DNA from: Maricaulis sp965228215
GTDB taxonomy: Bacteria > Pseudomonadota > Alphaproteobacteria > Caulobacterales > Maricaulaceae
Assembly (NCBI GenBank): GCA_965228215.1
Contig: OZ245800.1
Span: 1,922,001 to 1,986,000 of the forward strand
Length of the DNA: 64,000 nt
Reading direction: 5' to 3'
Shown here: positions 38,621 to 47,655 of the stretch, piece by piece
Layout: each line of letters begins with the position of its first letter
Position numbering within the stretch: position 1 is the first letter of the stretch
Translations under genes and position numbers: made by a program
The notes under the pieces: model-generated
The model's database searches: none
Seen by the model: the letters and a program-made list of their open reading frames with translations, nothing else
What the model was told of the DNA's origin: nothing

Positions 38621-40371
38621 GTGTCCGAACCGAATTGCAGCCGGCAGAGCTTGGCGTAGAGCCCGCCCGCGGCCAGCAATTCATCATGCTGGCCCTGTTC
38701 ACGGATCTGTCCGTCTTCCATCACATAGATCCAGTCGGCATCCCGTACCGTGGAGAGACGGTGTGCGATGACCAGAGTCGTGCGCCCCTTCGACAGGTTT
38801 TCGAGGGCAGACTGCACACGGCGCTCTGACTCGGTGTCCAGGGCGCTGGTGGCCTCGTCCAGAAGCAGGATGGGCGCGTCCTTGAGGATGGCCCGGGCGA
38901 TGGACAAGCGCTGGCGCTGGCCGCCTGACAGATTGGCGCCGCGCGGACCCACCGGGCTGTCATAGCCGTCGGGCAATTCCATGATGAAGTCATGCGCATC
39001 CGCCGCCTTGGCCGCAGCGATGATCGCGTCATCGTCGGCATCCAGTCGGCCAAAGGCGATATTCGCGCGCACACTGTCGTCGAACAGGGTCACGTCCTGG
39101 CTGACCAGCGCGATCTGACGGCGAAGCGAGGCGAGGGAGACATTGCGGATATCCGTACCGTCAACGCTTACCGCACCGGATTGCGGGTCATAGAGGCGCG
39201 GGATGAGGTTCAATATGGTGGACTTGCCGGAACCAGAGGGGCCGACCAGGGCCACGGTCTTCCCGGCGCGGGCGGTCATCGACACGCCGTCGAGCGCGGG
39301 TGTGCCGTCAGGGTAGTTGAACGTGACGTCCGCGACGGCCAGCTCGCCGGATCCGCAGGCCAGTTCCGGGGCTTCCAGCGCGGGCTGTATGTCCGGTGTC
39401 TCGTCGAGCACGGCGAAGACACGCTCAAGCACCGCGAAACCCTCCTGGACAACCGCGTTGAGCGTGCCGAGGGCACGGATCGCCGGAGCCATCACACCGA
39501 CCCCTGCGATCACACCGAGAATGGAGGCGACATCCGTCTCGCCATTGATCAGTCGCCAGCCCGAAAACCCGATCATGCCGGCGAAGCCGATCCCGCCGAC
39601 CACTTCCAGGATCGGGTCGATCCGGGCCTTGTTTTCGGTCAGTCCCAGAAGGAGGCGGAAACGTTCCAGGAAGGACCGGGACGCCCGTGCTGTTTCGTAG
39701 TCTTCCAGGCCGTAGGTCTTGACCATGCGCGTGCCTGAGAAACTCTCCTCCAGCAGGCTGGTGACCTGGCCCATCTGGGTCTGTGCGGTCTTGGACGTCT
39801 TGCGCAGGCGGTCGCCGATCCGGATGACCGGGCCGAACGCGATCGGGTAGACGATCAGGATCAACAGGGTCAGCTGCCAGTCCCAGTAGAGCATCCAGCC
39901 GATCGCGCCGACGATTGTCAGCGTGTCCCGCATGAGATTGTTGAACAGGCGGACGAGTGTTTCGCGCAGCAGCGTGATGTCATTGGTGAAACGCGAAACC
40001 AGCGCCCCGACCGGTTCACTGGTCAGTCGCGCAAAATCAGCGCCCACAAGCTTGGCGAACATTGCGTCCTGCAGACCCTGCATCGTTGCGAGGGCAATGC
40101 GGTTGGTCTGCACGGTCTGGAGATAGAGGCTGACACCGCGCAGGGCACCAACGCCGAGGATCACGAAGGGCGCCAGCTGGTAGGCCGCCGGGTCCGCGGC
40201 CTGGAGAAGCTGGATCACCCAGCCGATCAGACCGGCATAACCCGATGCCGCTGCAGCCGTGATTGCCGACAAGACGAGCGCGATGAGCACGGCGGGCCAT
40301 TTCGGGGCCAGCCAGTCCCGCCAGAGACGCTTGCCAAGCGTGCCGGTCGATTGCGTCGGTTTCGAGCTCAA
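38617..40371 (-). CDS. MsbA-like lipid A/phospholipid ABC transporter
   Basis: 584 aa half transporter: an N-terminal six-helix membrane domain (about 20-320) and a C-terminal ATPase with Walker A GPSGSGKST, signature LSGGQRQRLSIARA, Walker B ILLLDEATSALD and the H-loop AHRLSTV. The family flips lipid A across the inner membrane or exports other amphipaths. The nearby DUF4170, waaA and lpxK genes favour the MsbA role. The start is at 40371, 13 bases after the end of the DUF4170 gene. Confidence 0.88.
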   Translation of the reverse strand: MSSKPTQSTGTLGKRLWRDWLAPKWPAVLIALVLSAITAAAASGYAGLIGWVIQLLQAADPAAYQLAPFVILGVGALRGVSLYLQTVQTNRIALATMQGLQDAMFAKLVGADFARLTSEPVGALVSRFTNDITLLRETLVRLFNNLMRDTLTIVGAIGWMLYWDWQLTLLILIVYPIAFGPVIRIGDRLRKTSKTAQTQMGQVTSLLEESFSGTRMVKTYGLEDYETARASRSFLERFRLLLGLTENKARIDPILEVVGGIGFAGMIGFSGWRLINGETDVASILGVIAGVGVMAPAIRALGTLNAVVQEGFAVLERVFAVLDETPDIQPALEAPELACGSGELAVADVTFNYPDGTPALDGVSMTARAGKTVALVGPSGSGKSTILNLIPRLYDPQSGAVSVDGTDIRNVSLASLRRQIALVSQDVTLFDDSVRANIAFGRLDADDDAIIAAAKAADAHDFIMELPDGYDSPVGPRGANLSGGQRQRLSIARAILKDAPILLLDEATSALDTESERRVQSALENLSKGRTTLVIAHRLSTVRDADWIYVMEDGQIREQGQHDELLAAGGLYAKLCRLQFGSDT

Positions 40372-40383
40372 GCGCCGGTCAGC

Positions 40384-40629
40384 CTAGTCGCCCGAGGCCG
40401 GGTCGAGCAGTTTGTGCGCGTGGATGATGAAGTAGCGCATGTGAGCGTTGTCGACGGTGCGTTGGGCGGCGCCCTTCCAGGCGGCCCGGGCTTCGGCATA
40501 GCTGCCGAAGGCGCCGACAAAATCGACATTGTCGAGATCCTTGAACTCGCAATTGTCCGGGTCGACGCACACGAGTTCGCCGCCGATCACGAGGTGAAGG
40601 AGCTGCTGGTTGATATTCAGATCACTCAT
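40384..40629 (-). CDS. DUF4170 family protein
   Basis: 81 aa alphaproteobacterial protein of unknown function, recognised by QLLHLVIGGELVCVD, FVGAFGSYAEARAAWKGAAQ and the C-terminal RYFIIHAHKLLDP. The ATG at 40629 has GAGG eight bases upstream; a longer frame to 40758 is shadow of pmbA. In many alphaproteobacteria this gene sits next to lipid A genes, as here between pmbA and the MsbA-like gene. Confidence 0.87.
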   Translation of the reverse strand: MSDLNINQQLLHLVIGGELVCVDPDNCEFKDLDNVDFVGAFGSYAEARAAWKGAAQRTVDNAHMRYFIIHAHKLLDPASGD

Positions 40630-40657
40630 CGTGAAGTCCTCATTGGGTCTGCGTAGT

Positions 40658-42019
40658 CTAGAGTCCGCCGATCGCCATGTCGTCGACGAAAACGCTGGGG
40701 CTGTTGATCGAGCCCCGGAATTCAAGATCACTGGCCGGTTCCAGCCGGCCGAAAACATCGACCAGATTGCCGGCGACGGTAATTTCGCTCACCGGGTGAT
40801 CGATCACGCCATTGCTGATGCGATAGCCGGAGACGCCCACCGACCAGTCGCCGGTATTGGCGTTGAGCGAGGGGCCGAACATTTCCATGACCAGCACGCC
40901 GTCAGAGATGGCGCCGATCATGTCCTCGCGGCTGCGCGATCCGGCAATCATGTGCAGATTGCTGGGTCCGGCGCCGGGCGGACCGCCCATATTGCGGCGG
41001 GCATGGCCTGTCGGTGTCGTGTCCAGCTGGCGGGCGGATGCCGAGTTGAGCAGCCAGGTTGTCAGACGACCATTCTCGATGATGGCGCGGGACTGGTTGC
41101 GCGTGCCTTCACCGTCGAAGGGTGCCGAGGCATGGCCCCAGTCGCGGTGCGGATCGTCGATGATCTGGATCGAGTCCGAGAACACGGCTTCGCCCAGCTT
41201 CTCCCGCAGGAAGGATACGCCCCGGGCCACGGCCGGACCGCTGATGGCGCCGCTGAGCGCACTGAGGAAGGTCGAGGCAACGCGGCGGTGGAAAACGACC
41301 GGCATGACGCCGCTCTCGATTTTCTGCGGGCCGACACGCCGGGCCGTGCGTTCGCCGGCTTCCGTGCCGACATCATCCATCTCGCGCAGGTCCGCCGGAC
41401 GGCGGGCGCTGGTAGCGGCATAATCCCGCTCCATCGCACCATCCTTCTCGGCGATCACGCTGGCTCCGTAGGAGAATAGGCTCTTGCGCCAGCCATGATT
41501 GAAGCCGGTGGAGGTGGCATAGGCTGCACCGCCCTGGCCGAAACTGGCGAAGGCCGCATCGGTCATGCTCACACCATCGATGGCACGGGCGGCTGTTTCC
41601 ACGGCCTTGGCGCGGGCTTCCAACTCATCCGGCCCCCAGACGGTGTCGTCGAACAGGGCGAGATCGCGTGGAGCGGTCTCGAGCCGGTCGGTCTCGGCGA
41701 GGTGGGAATAGGGGTCTTCCGGCGCCGTTCGCGCCATCGCGACGGCCCGTTCGACGGCCATTTCGCTGCCGGCCGCGGACAGGTCGGAGAAGGCGACGCC
41801 TGCCTGCTGCTTGCCGACGAAGACGCGCAGGCCGGCATCCAGCGATTCCGAGCGTTCGATATCTTCCAGCGCGCCGTCACGCACGGAGAGTTCGAGCGAA
41901 CGGGATTCGGCCACCGTGGCTTCGGCGGCGTGTGCACCGGCTTTGCGGGCGCGTTCGATGAGATCGCCGGCAATATCCTGCAGGCGGTCGGGTTGCGGGG
42001 CGTCGGAGGAAGCTGTCAT
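40658..42019 (-). CDS. pmbA: TldD/PmbA family metallopeptidase
   Basis: 453 aa member of the PmbA branch of the TldD/PmbA proteases, which mature microcins and degrade CcdA in E. coli. N-terminal LELSVRDGALEDIERSES and the C-terminal block NTGDWSVGVSGYRI and ISEITVAGNL are characteristic. The start ATG at 42019 fits the family; the frame continues to 42103 without a good start. In alphaproteobacteria pmbA commonly precedes DUF4170 and lipid A genes. Confidence 0.9.
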   Translation of the reverse strand: MTASSDAPQPDRLQDIAGDLIERARKAGAHAAEATVAESRSLELSVRDGALEDIERSESLDAGLRVFVGKQQAGVAFSDLSAAGSEMAVERAVAMARTAPEDPYSHLAETDRLETAPRDLALFDDTVWGPDELEARAKAVETAARAIDGVSMTDAAFASFGQGGAAYATSTGFNHGWRKSLFSYGASVIAEKDGAMERDYAATSARRPADLREMDDVGTEAGERTARRVGPQKIESGVMPVVFHRRVASTFLSALSGAISGPAVARGVSFLREKLGEAVFSDSIQIIDDPHRDWGHASAPFDGEGTRNQSRAIIENGRLTTWLLNSASARQLDTTPTGHARRNMGGPPGAGPSNLHMIAGSRSREDMIGAISDGVLVMEMFGPSLNANTGDWSVGVSGYRISNGVIDHPVSEITVAGNLVDVFGRLEPASDLEFRGSINSPSVFVDDMAIGGL

Positions 42020-42059
42020 CGGGCGGCTATTACGCTGAGCAGGGAGTGGCGGCAATGGG

Positions 42060-42452
42060 TCAACTGATGGCGAAGCCGACAAGCAGGCCCGCCATGCCGG
42101 CAAATGCCAGCCAGTTCAGGAGCGTGCCGACCATGCGTCCGATATTTGGGCCATTGCTGGTGAGGATGCCGTAGGCGTGCAGGCCGCGGCCCAGGGTGAG
42201 GGCGATGCCGACAACATGCATGTGGAATGTCGGCATGGCGGCCATGGCCATCAGCGTCAGTCCGACCAGGCCGGGTGTGGCCCATTCGATGGCATTGCCG
42301 TGGGCGCGAATGGCCTTCTCCAGCCCGTCATCTCCGCCGACACCAAGGCTGACCTTGGCGCGGCGGCGATTGAGCGACACGTTCACGGCGAGGAAGAAGA
42401 GGATCAGGATGTTCAGACCGGCATAGAGCGCGGCAGCCTGCAGTGCGGACAT
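42060..42452 (-). CDS. MAPEG-family membrane protein
   Basis: 130 aa with four predicted membrane helices, including LYAGLNILILFFLAVNVSL and WLAFAGMAGLLVGFAI. The EKAIRAHGNAIEW segment with Arg-His-x-N-A is the MAPEG glutathione-binding-region pattern. Bacterial members can have glutathione-transferase activity; function here unknown. SD GGGGAG upstream. A second, dissimilar MAPEG-like protein lies at 47242. Confidence 0.85.
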   Translation of the reverse strand: MSALQAAALYAGLNILILFFLAVNVSLNRRRAKVSLGVGGDDGLEKAIRAHGNAIEWATPGLVGLTLMAMAAMPTFHMHVVGIALTLGRGLHAYGILTSNGPNIGRMVGTLLNWLAFAGMAGLLVGFAIS

Positions 42453-42517
42453 GGTGATATCTCCCCGGATTTGCTGAGCGGAGCCTAAGCGTATTCGCAG
42501 CTCGCTGGAAAGCGGCT

Positions 42518-43189
42518 CTATTCGCCGTCTTCGCTCTCGGCAGGACCTTGCTGGCTGGCCTCGCGGATCGCGTCAGCGAGAACGGCGGCTTCCTGGGCGC
42601 CGGAGACCGCGAAACGGCCATTGAAAATATAGGTGGGCACGCCGGTCACACCGAGCTTGCGATAGAACATTTCCTCTTCCCAGACCGATTTCTCATCGCG
42701 GTCTGTCGCGAGCAGGTCTGCCACCACGTCCGTGTCGAGCCCGGCCGATCCGGCAAGTTCGGTCAGCACGGCCCGATCGCCGATATGCCGACCCTGTTTG
42801 AAGAAGGCCTCGAACAGGGCTTCGGCCATGGCGTCGGCCTTGCCCTGGCCGGTCGCCCACCGCATCAGCCGGTGAGCTTCCAGAGTATTGGGCCGGGTCG
42901 GGATCTCGTCGAAGCGAAATTCGATACCGGCCGCGGGGGCCGCGGCTTCGAGATAGTCCCGCATCTGTTTCCAGCGCTCGCTGTGTTCGCCGGAAAATTT
43001 CGCTTTCATGTACTCGCGATAGGGCTGGCCCTCGCGCGGCAGGGTTGGGTCCAGCTGGTAGGGACGCCAGACCGTCTCGACCTTGATGCCGTCGACCGAT
43101 TGCACGGCCGAGTCCCAATTGCGTTTGCCGAGCCAGCACCATGGGCAGACCAGGTCGGCGACGATATCGACGGTTACAGAATGAGCCAT
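42518..43189 (-). CDS. DsbA-family (FrnE-like) oxidoreductase
   Basis: 223 aa protein of the DsbA superfamily. A C15-PW-C18 active site sits in VADLVCPWCWLG, followed by FRFDEIPTRPNTLEAHRL and the cis-Pro region KLGVTGVPTYIFNGRF. No signal peptide, so cytoplasmic like FrnE/2-hydroxychromene-2-carboxylate isomerase relatives. Substrate unknown. Confidence 0.9.
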   Translation of the reverse strand: MAHSVTVDIVADLVCPWCWLGKRNWDSAVQSVDGIKVETVWRPYQLDPTLPREGQPYREYMKAKFSGEHSERWKQMRDYLEAAAPAAGIEFRFDEIPTRPNTLEAHRLMRWATGQGKADAMAEALFEAFFKQGRHIGDRAVLTELAGSAGLDTDVVADLLATDRDEKSVWEEEMFYRKLGVTGVPTYIFNGRFAVSGAQEAAVLADAIREASQQGPAESEDGE

Positions 43190-43245
43190 GCCACCCAGTT
43201 AGGGTGGTTCCGCGCGAAAAGCGAGAGGTGAGGGATGCGGGGCGG

Positions 43246-43317
43246 GGCCGGCGGTCATCCCCCCCGGTGGACTACACGCCAATGGAGACTACGAAGGGGG
43301 GATGACACCCACCGGCC
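43246..43317. repeat. Long intergenic hairpin
   Basis: Stems GGCCGG (43246-43251) with CCGGCC (43312-43317) and TCATCCCCCC (43255-43264) with GGGGGGATGA (43296-43305) leave an apical loop of about 31 bases. It lies between the mini flagellar-like gene's stop and the DsbA start, both on the minus strand, and might end the flagellar-like transcript, although no T-run follows. Confidence 0.6.
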
Positions 43318-43339
43318 ACCCGGAGCGAGAAACCTCTGC

Positions 43340-43558
43340 TCAGACGGTGATATCGAGCAGCGATTTCGTCATTTCGCTCGCGACCTGGGCCATGGCGGCG
43401 CTGGCTTTGTGTACGGCTTCAGCCTGTTTCACAGCGATCACGGCCTGAATGACACCCTCACCCTTCTGGCTGTTGACCACGAGATTGTGGGCAGCAGAGC
43501 TCGCCTGCGATTGCGCAGCGATCATGCCGGAAACGGCCGTATTGAAGGCGACATTCAT
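43340..43558 (-). CDS. Mini flagellar rod/hook-like protein
   Basis: 72 aa. The N-terminus MNVAFNTAVSGMIAAQSQAS followed by SAAHNLVN resembles the D0 start of flagellar rod and hook proteins (…SGLxAAQ…AxNxAN), and the C-terminus EAVHKASAAMAQVASEMTKS resembles their closing helix, with everything between missing. No flagellar genes are adjacent. Similar short proteins exist in other alphaproteobacteria but I know of no assigned function. Confidence 0.62.
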   Translation of the reverse strand: MNVAFNTAVSGMIAAQSQASSAAHNLVVNSQKGEGVIQAVIAVKQAEAVHKASAAMAQVASEMTKSLLDITV

Positions 43559-43689
43559 GCCGGCATCATACCGCGCCCGGGTCGGTTCCCCGTGCGCAAC
43601 CTGTCGCGATCCCTAATCAATTCTTACCCCGTCTCGATTGACCGGGCCCGCCGGGCAGTCAAATCTGTCGGTCCAAACAGGGGGTGGGT

Positions 43690-45135
43690 ATGAAAGTCCT
43701 GATGCGTCTGATCGGTATTGTCGTGGTGGTTCTGTTCGTCGGAGTGGCGGCCCTGGGTATCTGGAGCTGGTCACCTGACCTTCCGCGCGAAGACCTTGTC
43801 GCGCGTTACGCCAGCGAGGACTCGCAATTTATCACCCTCGCGTCCGGCGAAACAGTACACGCGCGCGATCAGGGTTGCGCTGATTGTCCCGCGGTCTTCC
43901 TCGTGCACGGATCCAATGCCTCCCTGCATACCTGGGAGCGGTGGGCCGGCCAGCTCGGTGAGAACTGGCGTGTGATTTCCATGGACCTCCCCGGCCATGG
44001 CCTGACCGGCGCGACGATCGATGGCGATTACAGCATCCAGCGTGCGGCCGATATCGTCGAGGAAGTGCGGGCCTATTTCGGCGTGGAGCAACTCCATATC
44101 GCCGGCAATTCGCGCGGCGGCGCCGTAGCCCTGCGCTATGCGGTCGACCACCCGGAGCGCCTGTCCAGCCTCGGCCTTCTGAATGCCGCCGGCGCGCCCT
44201 GGCCGGAGACCGATGAGGAAGATGAGGACGGTCAACCCTTCGTCTACGCCCTGCTTGCCGATCCGAATGTCGCATCGGCGCTGAAGGATTTCCTGCCGCG
44301 TCCGCTTGTCGAGCAGGCGCTGCGAGATGCCTTCTCGAACCAGGATGTCGTCACGGATGCGATGATCGACCGCTATTACGAGCTGATCCGTTTCCCGGGC
44401 AATCGCCAGGCCACCATCCTGCGCTCGCAGATGAGCTATGACCTGGAACCCTATGAGCGCGCCGGCGAGCTGGACATGCCCGTGATGATCATGTGGGGTG
44501 ACGAGGACAATCTCGTCCCGCTCGCTTTGGCCGACCGTTTCCAAGAGGCCATGCCGCACGCCCGCCGCATCGTCTATGAGGGTGTGGGGCATACGCCCAT
44601 GGAGGAGATCGCCGAGCAGAGCGCTACGGATTATGCGCTCTTCATGGTCGAGGTCGAGGCGGACGCTTCCGGTGAGACGGGCTTCCCCGAGCATGAGGCC
44701 GGTATGGCCGTGTTCGGCTATTTCATGCCCGAGGGCGAGATCCGGATCGGTGATCTCCTGCTGCAGAATATCTTCATCGATGACGCGGCCGAGGCCGACG
44801 CCTGGCAGGGTCCGGCAGACGGCGCTGTCTTCGCGCCCTTCATGATCGAGTTTGTCGATACATCCAGCCCCTGGGTCGAGAATGAGCTGGGCGGTGGATA
44901 TTCACGCGGCGTGCGGGTTCTGCCGCAGCGTTTTGCGGTCACGGAAGGCAGTGTGGCCTTTACGGGTGAGAGCGAGGAGCTCGGCCCGGTGACGTTTATC
45001 GCCAGTTTCGACCGGCAGGCCGTGCTCGATGCCCAGGACGCGGGATGGACGGAGGCCGTCGTGGTGGAGGGACATCTTTCGATCGGCGCTCTTGAAATAA
45101 CCGACGCCCGCTTCACATGGTTTGCCGGGGATTGA
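43690..45135 (+). CDS. Membrane-anchored alpha/beta hydrolase with extra C-terminal domain
   Basis: 481 aa. N-terminal membrane anchor (about 5-26), then an alpha/beta hydrolase core: oxyanion region LVHGSNAS, nucleophile S141 in AGNSRGGAV, acid in MWGDEDNLVP (about 271) and base H301 in GVGHTPMEE. From about 325 to the end is an acidic, beta-rich domain of about 155 residues (for example GEIRIGDLLLQN and LSIGALEITDARF) that I do not recognise. ATG at 43690 preferred over GTG at 43684. Confidence 0.8.
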   Translation: MKVLMRLIGIVVVVLFVGVAALGIWSWSPDLPREDLVARYASEDSQFITLASGETVHARDQGCADCPAVFLVHGSNASLHTWERWAGQLGENWRVISMDLPGHGLTGATIDGDYSIQRAADIVEEVRAYFGVEQLHIAGNSRGGAVALRYAVDHPERLSSLGLLNAAGAPWPETDEEDEDGQPFVYALLADPNVASALKDFLPRPLVEQALRDAFSNQDVVTDAMIDRYYELIRFPGNRQATILRSQMSYDLEPYERAGELDMPVMIMWGDEDNLVPLALADRFQEAMPHARRIVYEGVGHTPMEEIAEQSATDYALFMVEVEADASGETGFPEHEAGMAVFGYFMPEGEIRIGDLLLQNIFIDDAAEADAWQGPADGAVFAPFMIEFVDTSSPWVENELGGGYSRGVRVLPQRFAVTEGSVAFTGESEELGPVTFIASFDRQAVLDAQDAGWTEAVVVEGHLSIGALEITDARFTWFAGD

Positions 45136-45228
45136 TCTGTTCCGGCGCTTGAAATCGCGCGCCAATCACTTTCGAATCAGGGCAGATCAACGCATACGGT
45201 ATTCCACTAGACAGCCACGGGGGTCCTC

Positions 45229-45804
45229 ATGACCGCGACCAGCGATGCCTCACTCAGAGTCGAGTTCGAACTGAGCGGCTCCGATCTCGATTTCTTCCGC
45301 GACCGTCTCGCCAAGGCGCGCGGCAATCGCAATGCCGGCGATGACGCGACCATTCTCGAGGGCGTTGCCGCCATGAAGAAGGAGGCCCTGGCCTCCAACC
45401 CGCCGGAATTCGTGAAGGAGCGCATCGCCCTGCTCGATCCGCTGGTCGACATGCTGCGCGACGAGGACTGGAAGCTGGAAGGCGAGGACCGCACGCGCGT
45501 CCTGGACGCGCTGGCCTATTTCGCAGATCCGGACGATCTCATCCCGGACCGCATTCCGGGCATCGGCTATATCGATGACGCGATCATGATCGATCTCGTC
45601 TCCGCCGAGCTCGATCCCGAACTCGAGGCCTATTCCGACTTCGTCGCGCACCGCAAGGATATGCAGGAAAGCGCAGACGAGGCGATGCCGAGCCTGGAGG
45701 ATGCGCGCAGCGTCATGCAGGCACGCATGCACCGGCGCCGGTCGCGGTCCCGTGCCGGCGGTGTCTGGCGGCATTCCACGAGCTTCCGGCGCTACACCTT
45801 CTAG
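45229..45804 (+). CDS. YkvA/DUF1232 family protein
   Basis: 191 aa. A C-central DUF1232 motif is clear: ALAYFADPDDLIPDRIPG followed by GYIDDAIMIDLVSAEL. The family is usually a small membrane-associated helix pair of unknown function; here it has extra acidic N-terminal and basic C-terminal (RMHRRRSRSR) parts. A terminator follows 36 bases after the stop. Confidence 0.8.
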   Translation: MTATSDASLRVEFELSGSDLDFFRDRLAKARGNRNAGDDATILEGVAAMKKEALASNPPEFVKERIALLDPLVDMLRDEDWKLEGEDRTRVLDALAYFADPDDLIPDRIPGIGYIDDAIMIDLVSAELDPELEAYSDFVAHRKDMQESADEAMPSLEDARSVMQARMHRRRSRSRAGGVWRHSTSFRRYTF

Positions 45805-45837
45805 TCCGGTCCAACGCCTGACCTTGCTGGAACTGAA

Positions 45838-47046
45838 TTACACCGCCCGTATCGCCGGGCGGTGTTTTTCGAGGAATTCGGCGACGCCGCGGGCGGCCTG
45901 GCGGATGCGTTGTTCATTCTCCACCAGGGCGAGGCGCACATGACCTTCGCCATGTTCGCCGAACCCGATGCCGGGCGCCACGGCAACGCCGGCCTCCGCC
46001 ATCAGGCGTTTGGAGAATTCCAGAGATCCCATCTCCTCGCAGCCCGGCGGCAGGGGTGCCCAGGCGAACATCGAGGCCTCGGGCGGCGGGATGTCCCAGC
46101 CGGCGCGGGCGAAGCTGTCGATCAGCACATCCCGGCGCGCCTTGTAGATGGCGCGGGTCTCGGCAACGCAATCCTGCGGCCCGTCGAGCGCGGCGCAGGC
46201 CGCGACCTGGACCGGCGTATAGGCGCCGTAGTCGAGATAGGATTTCACCCGGGCTAGCGCGCCGACGAGATGTTCGGACCCGGCGGCGAAGCCCACCCGG
46301 AATCCGGCCATGGAATAGGTTTTCGACATCGAGGTGAATTCGATCGTGCGCTCCTTGGCGCCCTCGACCTGCAGCACGGATGGTGTGGGTTCGTCACCGA
46401 AATAGATTTCCGAATAGGCCAGATCGGAGAGGATCAGCACGTCTTCACGCTGCGCGAATTTCACGACCTCCTTGTAGAAATCGAGCGAGGCGGTCTGAGC
46501 CGTCGGGTTGGAGGGATAGCAGACCACGATCGCTATCGGGCTGGGCACGCAGTGGCGCGTCGCGTGGACGAGGCCGCGCAGATAGTCCTCCGGCGTCTGT
46601 GCCTCGACATGGCGGATCGTGCCGCCCGCGATCAGGAAGCCGAATGTGTGGATCGGGTAGGACGGGCTGGGTGCCAGAACGACATCGCCCGGAGCGGTGA
46701 TGGCCTGGGCGAGATTGGCAAATCCTTCCTTCGAGCCGAGCGTGACGATGGTCTCGCGATCGGGGTCGAGCTCGACCCCGAAGCGGTTTTTGTAATAGCG
46801 CGCATGGGCCTGGCGCAGGCCGGGAATGCCACGCGACGCCGAATAGCGATTGGTGCGCGGCTTCTCCGACGTCTCCCTCAGTTTGTCGAGAATGTGCTGG
46901 GGGGTGGGCAAATCGGGATTTCCCATCCCGAAATCGATGATGTCTGCACCTTTTGCCCGCAATTCGGCCTTCAGGCGATTTACTTCTTCGAAAACATAGG
47001 GCGGCAAGCGCTTTGTGCGGTGAAAATCCATCACTGAACCCGGCAT
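45838..47046 (-). CDS. Class I/II aminotransferase, AlaC/LL-DAP-aminotransferase-like
   Basis: About 402 aa PLP-dependent aminotransferase. The start region FHRTKRLPPYVFEEVNRLK and IIDFGMGNPDLPTP are typical of alanine-synthesising AlaC and related enzymes. PLP lysine is in SMSKTYSMAGFR. Likely reaction is transfer of amino groups between pyruvate/2-oxoacids and glutamate; substrate not fixed. Start uncertain: ATG at 47046 is chosen; 47064 and 47031 are alternatives. Confidence 0.9.
   Translation of the reverse strand: MPGSVMDFHRTKRLPPYVFEEVNRLKAELRAKGADIIDFGMGNPDLPTPQHILDKLRETSEKPRTNRYSASRGIPGLRQAHARYYKNRFGVELDPDRETIVTLGSKEGFANLAQAITAPGDVVLAPSPSYPIHTFGFLIAGGTIRHVEAQTPEDYLRGLVHATRHCVPSPIAIVVCYPSNPTAQTASLDFYKEVVKFAQREDVLILSDLAYSEIYFGDEPTPSVLQVEGAKERTIEFTSMSKTYSMAGFRVGFAAGSEHLVGALARVKSYLDYGAYTPVQVAACAALDGPQDCVAETRAIYKARRDVLIDSFARAGWDIPPPEASMFAWAPLPPGCEEMGSLEFSKRLMAEAGVAVAPGIGFGEHGEGHVRLALVENEQRIRQAARGVAEFLEKHRPAIRAV
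45841..45869 (+). terminator. Rho-independent terminator for the DUF1232 gene
   Basis: Stem CACCGCCCG (45841-45849) with CGGGCGGTG (45856-45864) followed by TTTTT. It acts on the plus strand; its sequence also encodes the last residues of the convergent aminotransferase. Confidence 0.8.
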
Positions 47047-47241
47047 AGTCGAATAATCTCCCATATTCCCCGCTTTTTGGCCTCCCGCAAGAGGGTGTCC
47101 GCAGATCATGGCGATCGCCGGGCCGCGCAGAGGGCGATTTCGGGGCGGAGGGTCGGGTGTTCGAGAAATCAATCGCGTTCACTGCCCTGAAAGCGCTAGT
47201 GTTCCGCCACTCGAACAAGGGATTCGATCAAGGGGAGAGGC

Positions 47242-47655
47242 ATGCAATCCATTCTGACGCCGATGCTGGCGATGATCATCTGGACCTTCGTGATGTGGCT
47301 CTGGATGTACGCGACCCGTATTCCCGCCATGCAGAAGGCCGGCATTGATGCCAGCAAGATCCAGCGCAAGGGCGAGCTGGACGTGCTGCCGGTCGAGGTC
47401 CAGCGCATCGCGGACAATTACAATCACCTGCACGAACAGCCGACGGTCTTCTATGCGCTGGCGATCTATTGCCATCTCGCCGGAGCGGCTGACGAGCTTA
47501 ACATCATGCTGGCTTGGGCCTATGTCGCCCTGCGCGTGGCGCACAGCCTGATCCAGACGCTCTGGAATTTCGTGCCGATCCGCTTCTTTGTCTTCGTGGC
47601 CAGCTCGATCGTGCTGATCGTCATCGCTGTCCGCGCGGCAATGGGCCTGTTCTAG
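47242..47655 (+). CDS. MAPEG-family membrane protein
   Basis: 137 aa with four predicted helices; MLAMIIWTFVMWLWMYATR and ALRVAHSLIQTLWN are typical of the MAPEG-like family found in proteobacteria, with the NYNHLHEQPTVFYAL core motif. Function unknown. ATG at 47242 with AAGGGGAGAGG upstream. Its TAG overlaps the convergent Sel1 gene's TAG in CTAG. Confidence 0.87.
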   Translation: MQSILTPMLAMIIWTFVMWLWMYATRIPAMQKAGIDASKIQRKGELDVLPVEVQRIADNYNHLHEQPTVFYALAIYCHLAGAADELNIMLAWAYVALRVAHSLIQTLWNFVPIRFFVFVASSIVLIVIAVRAAMGLF

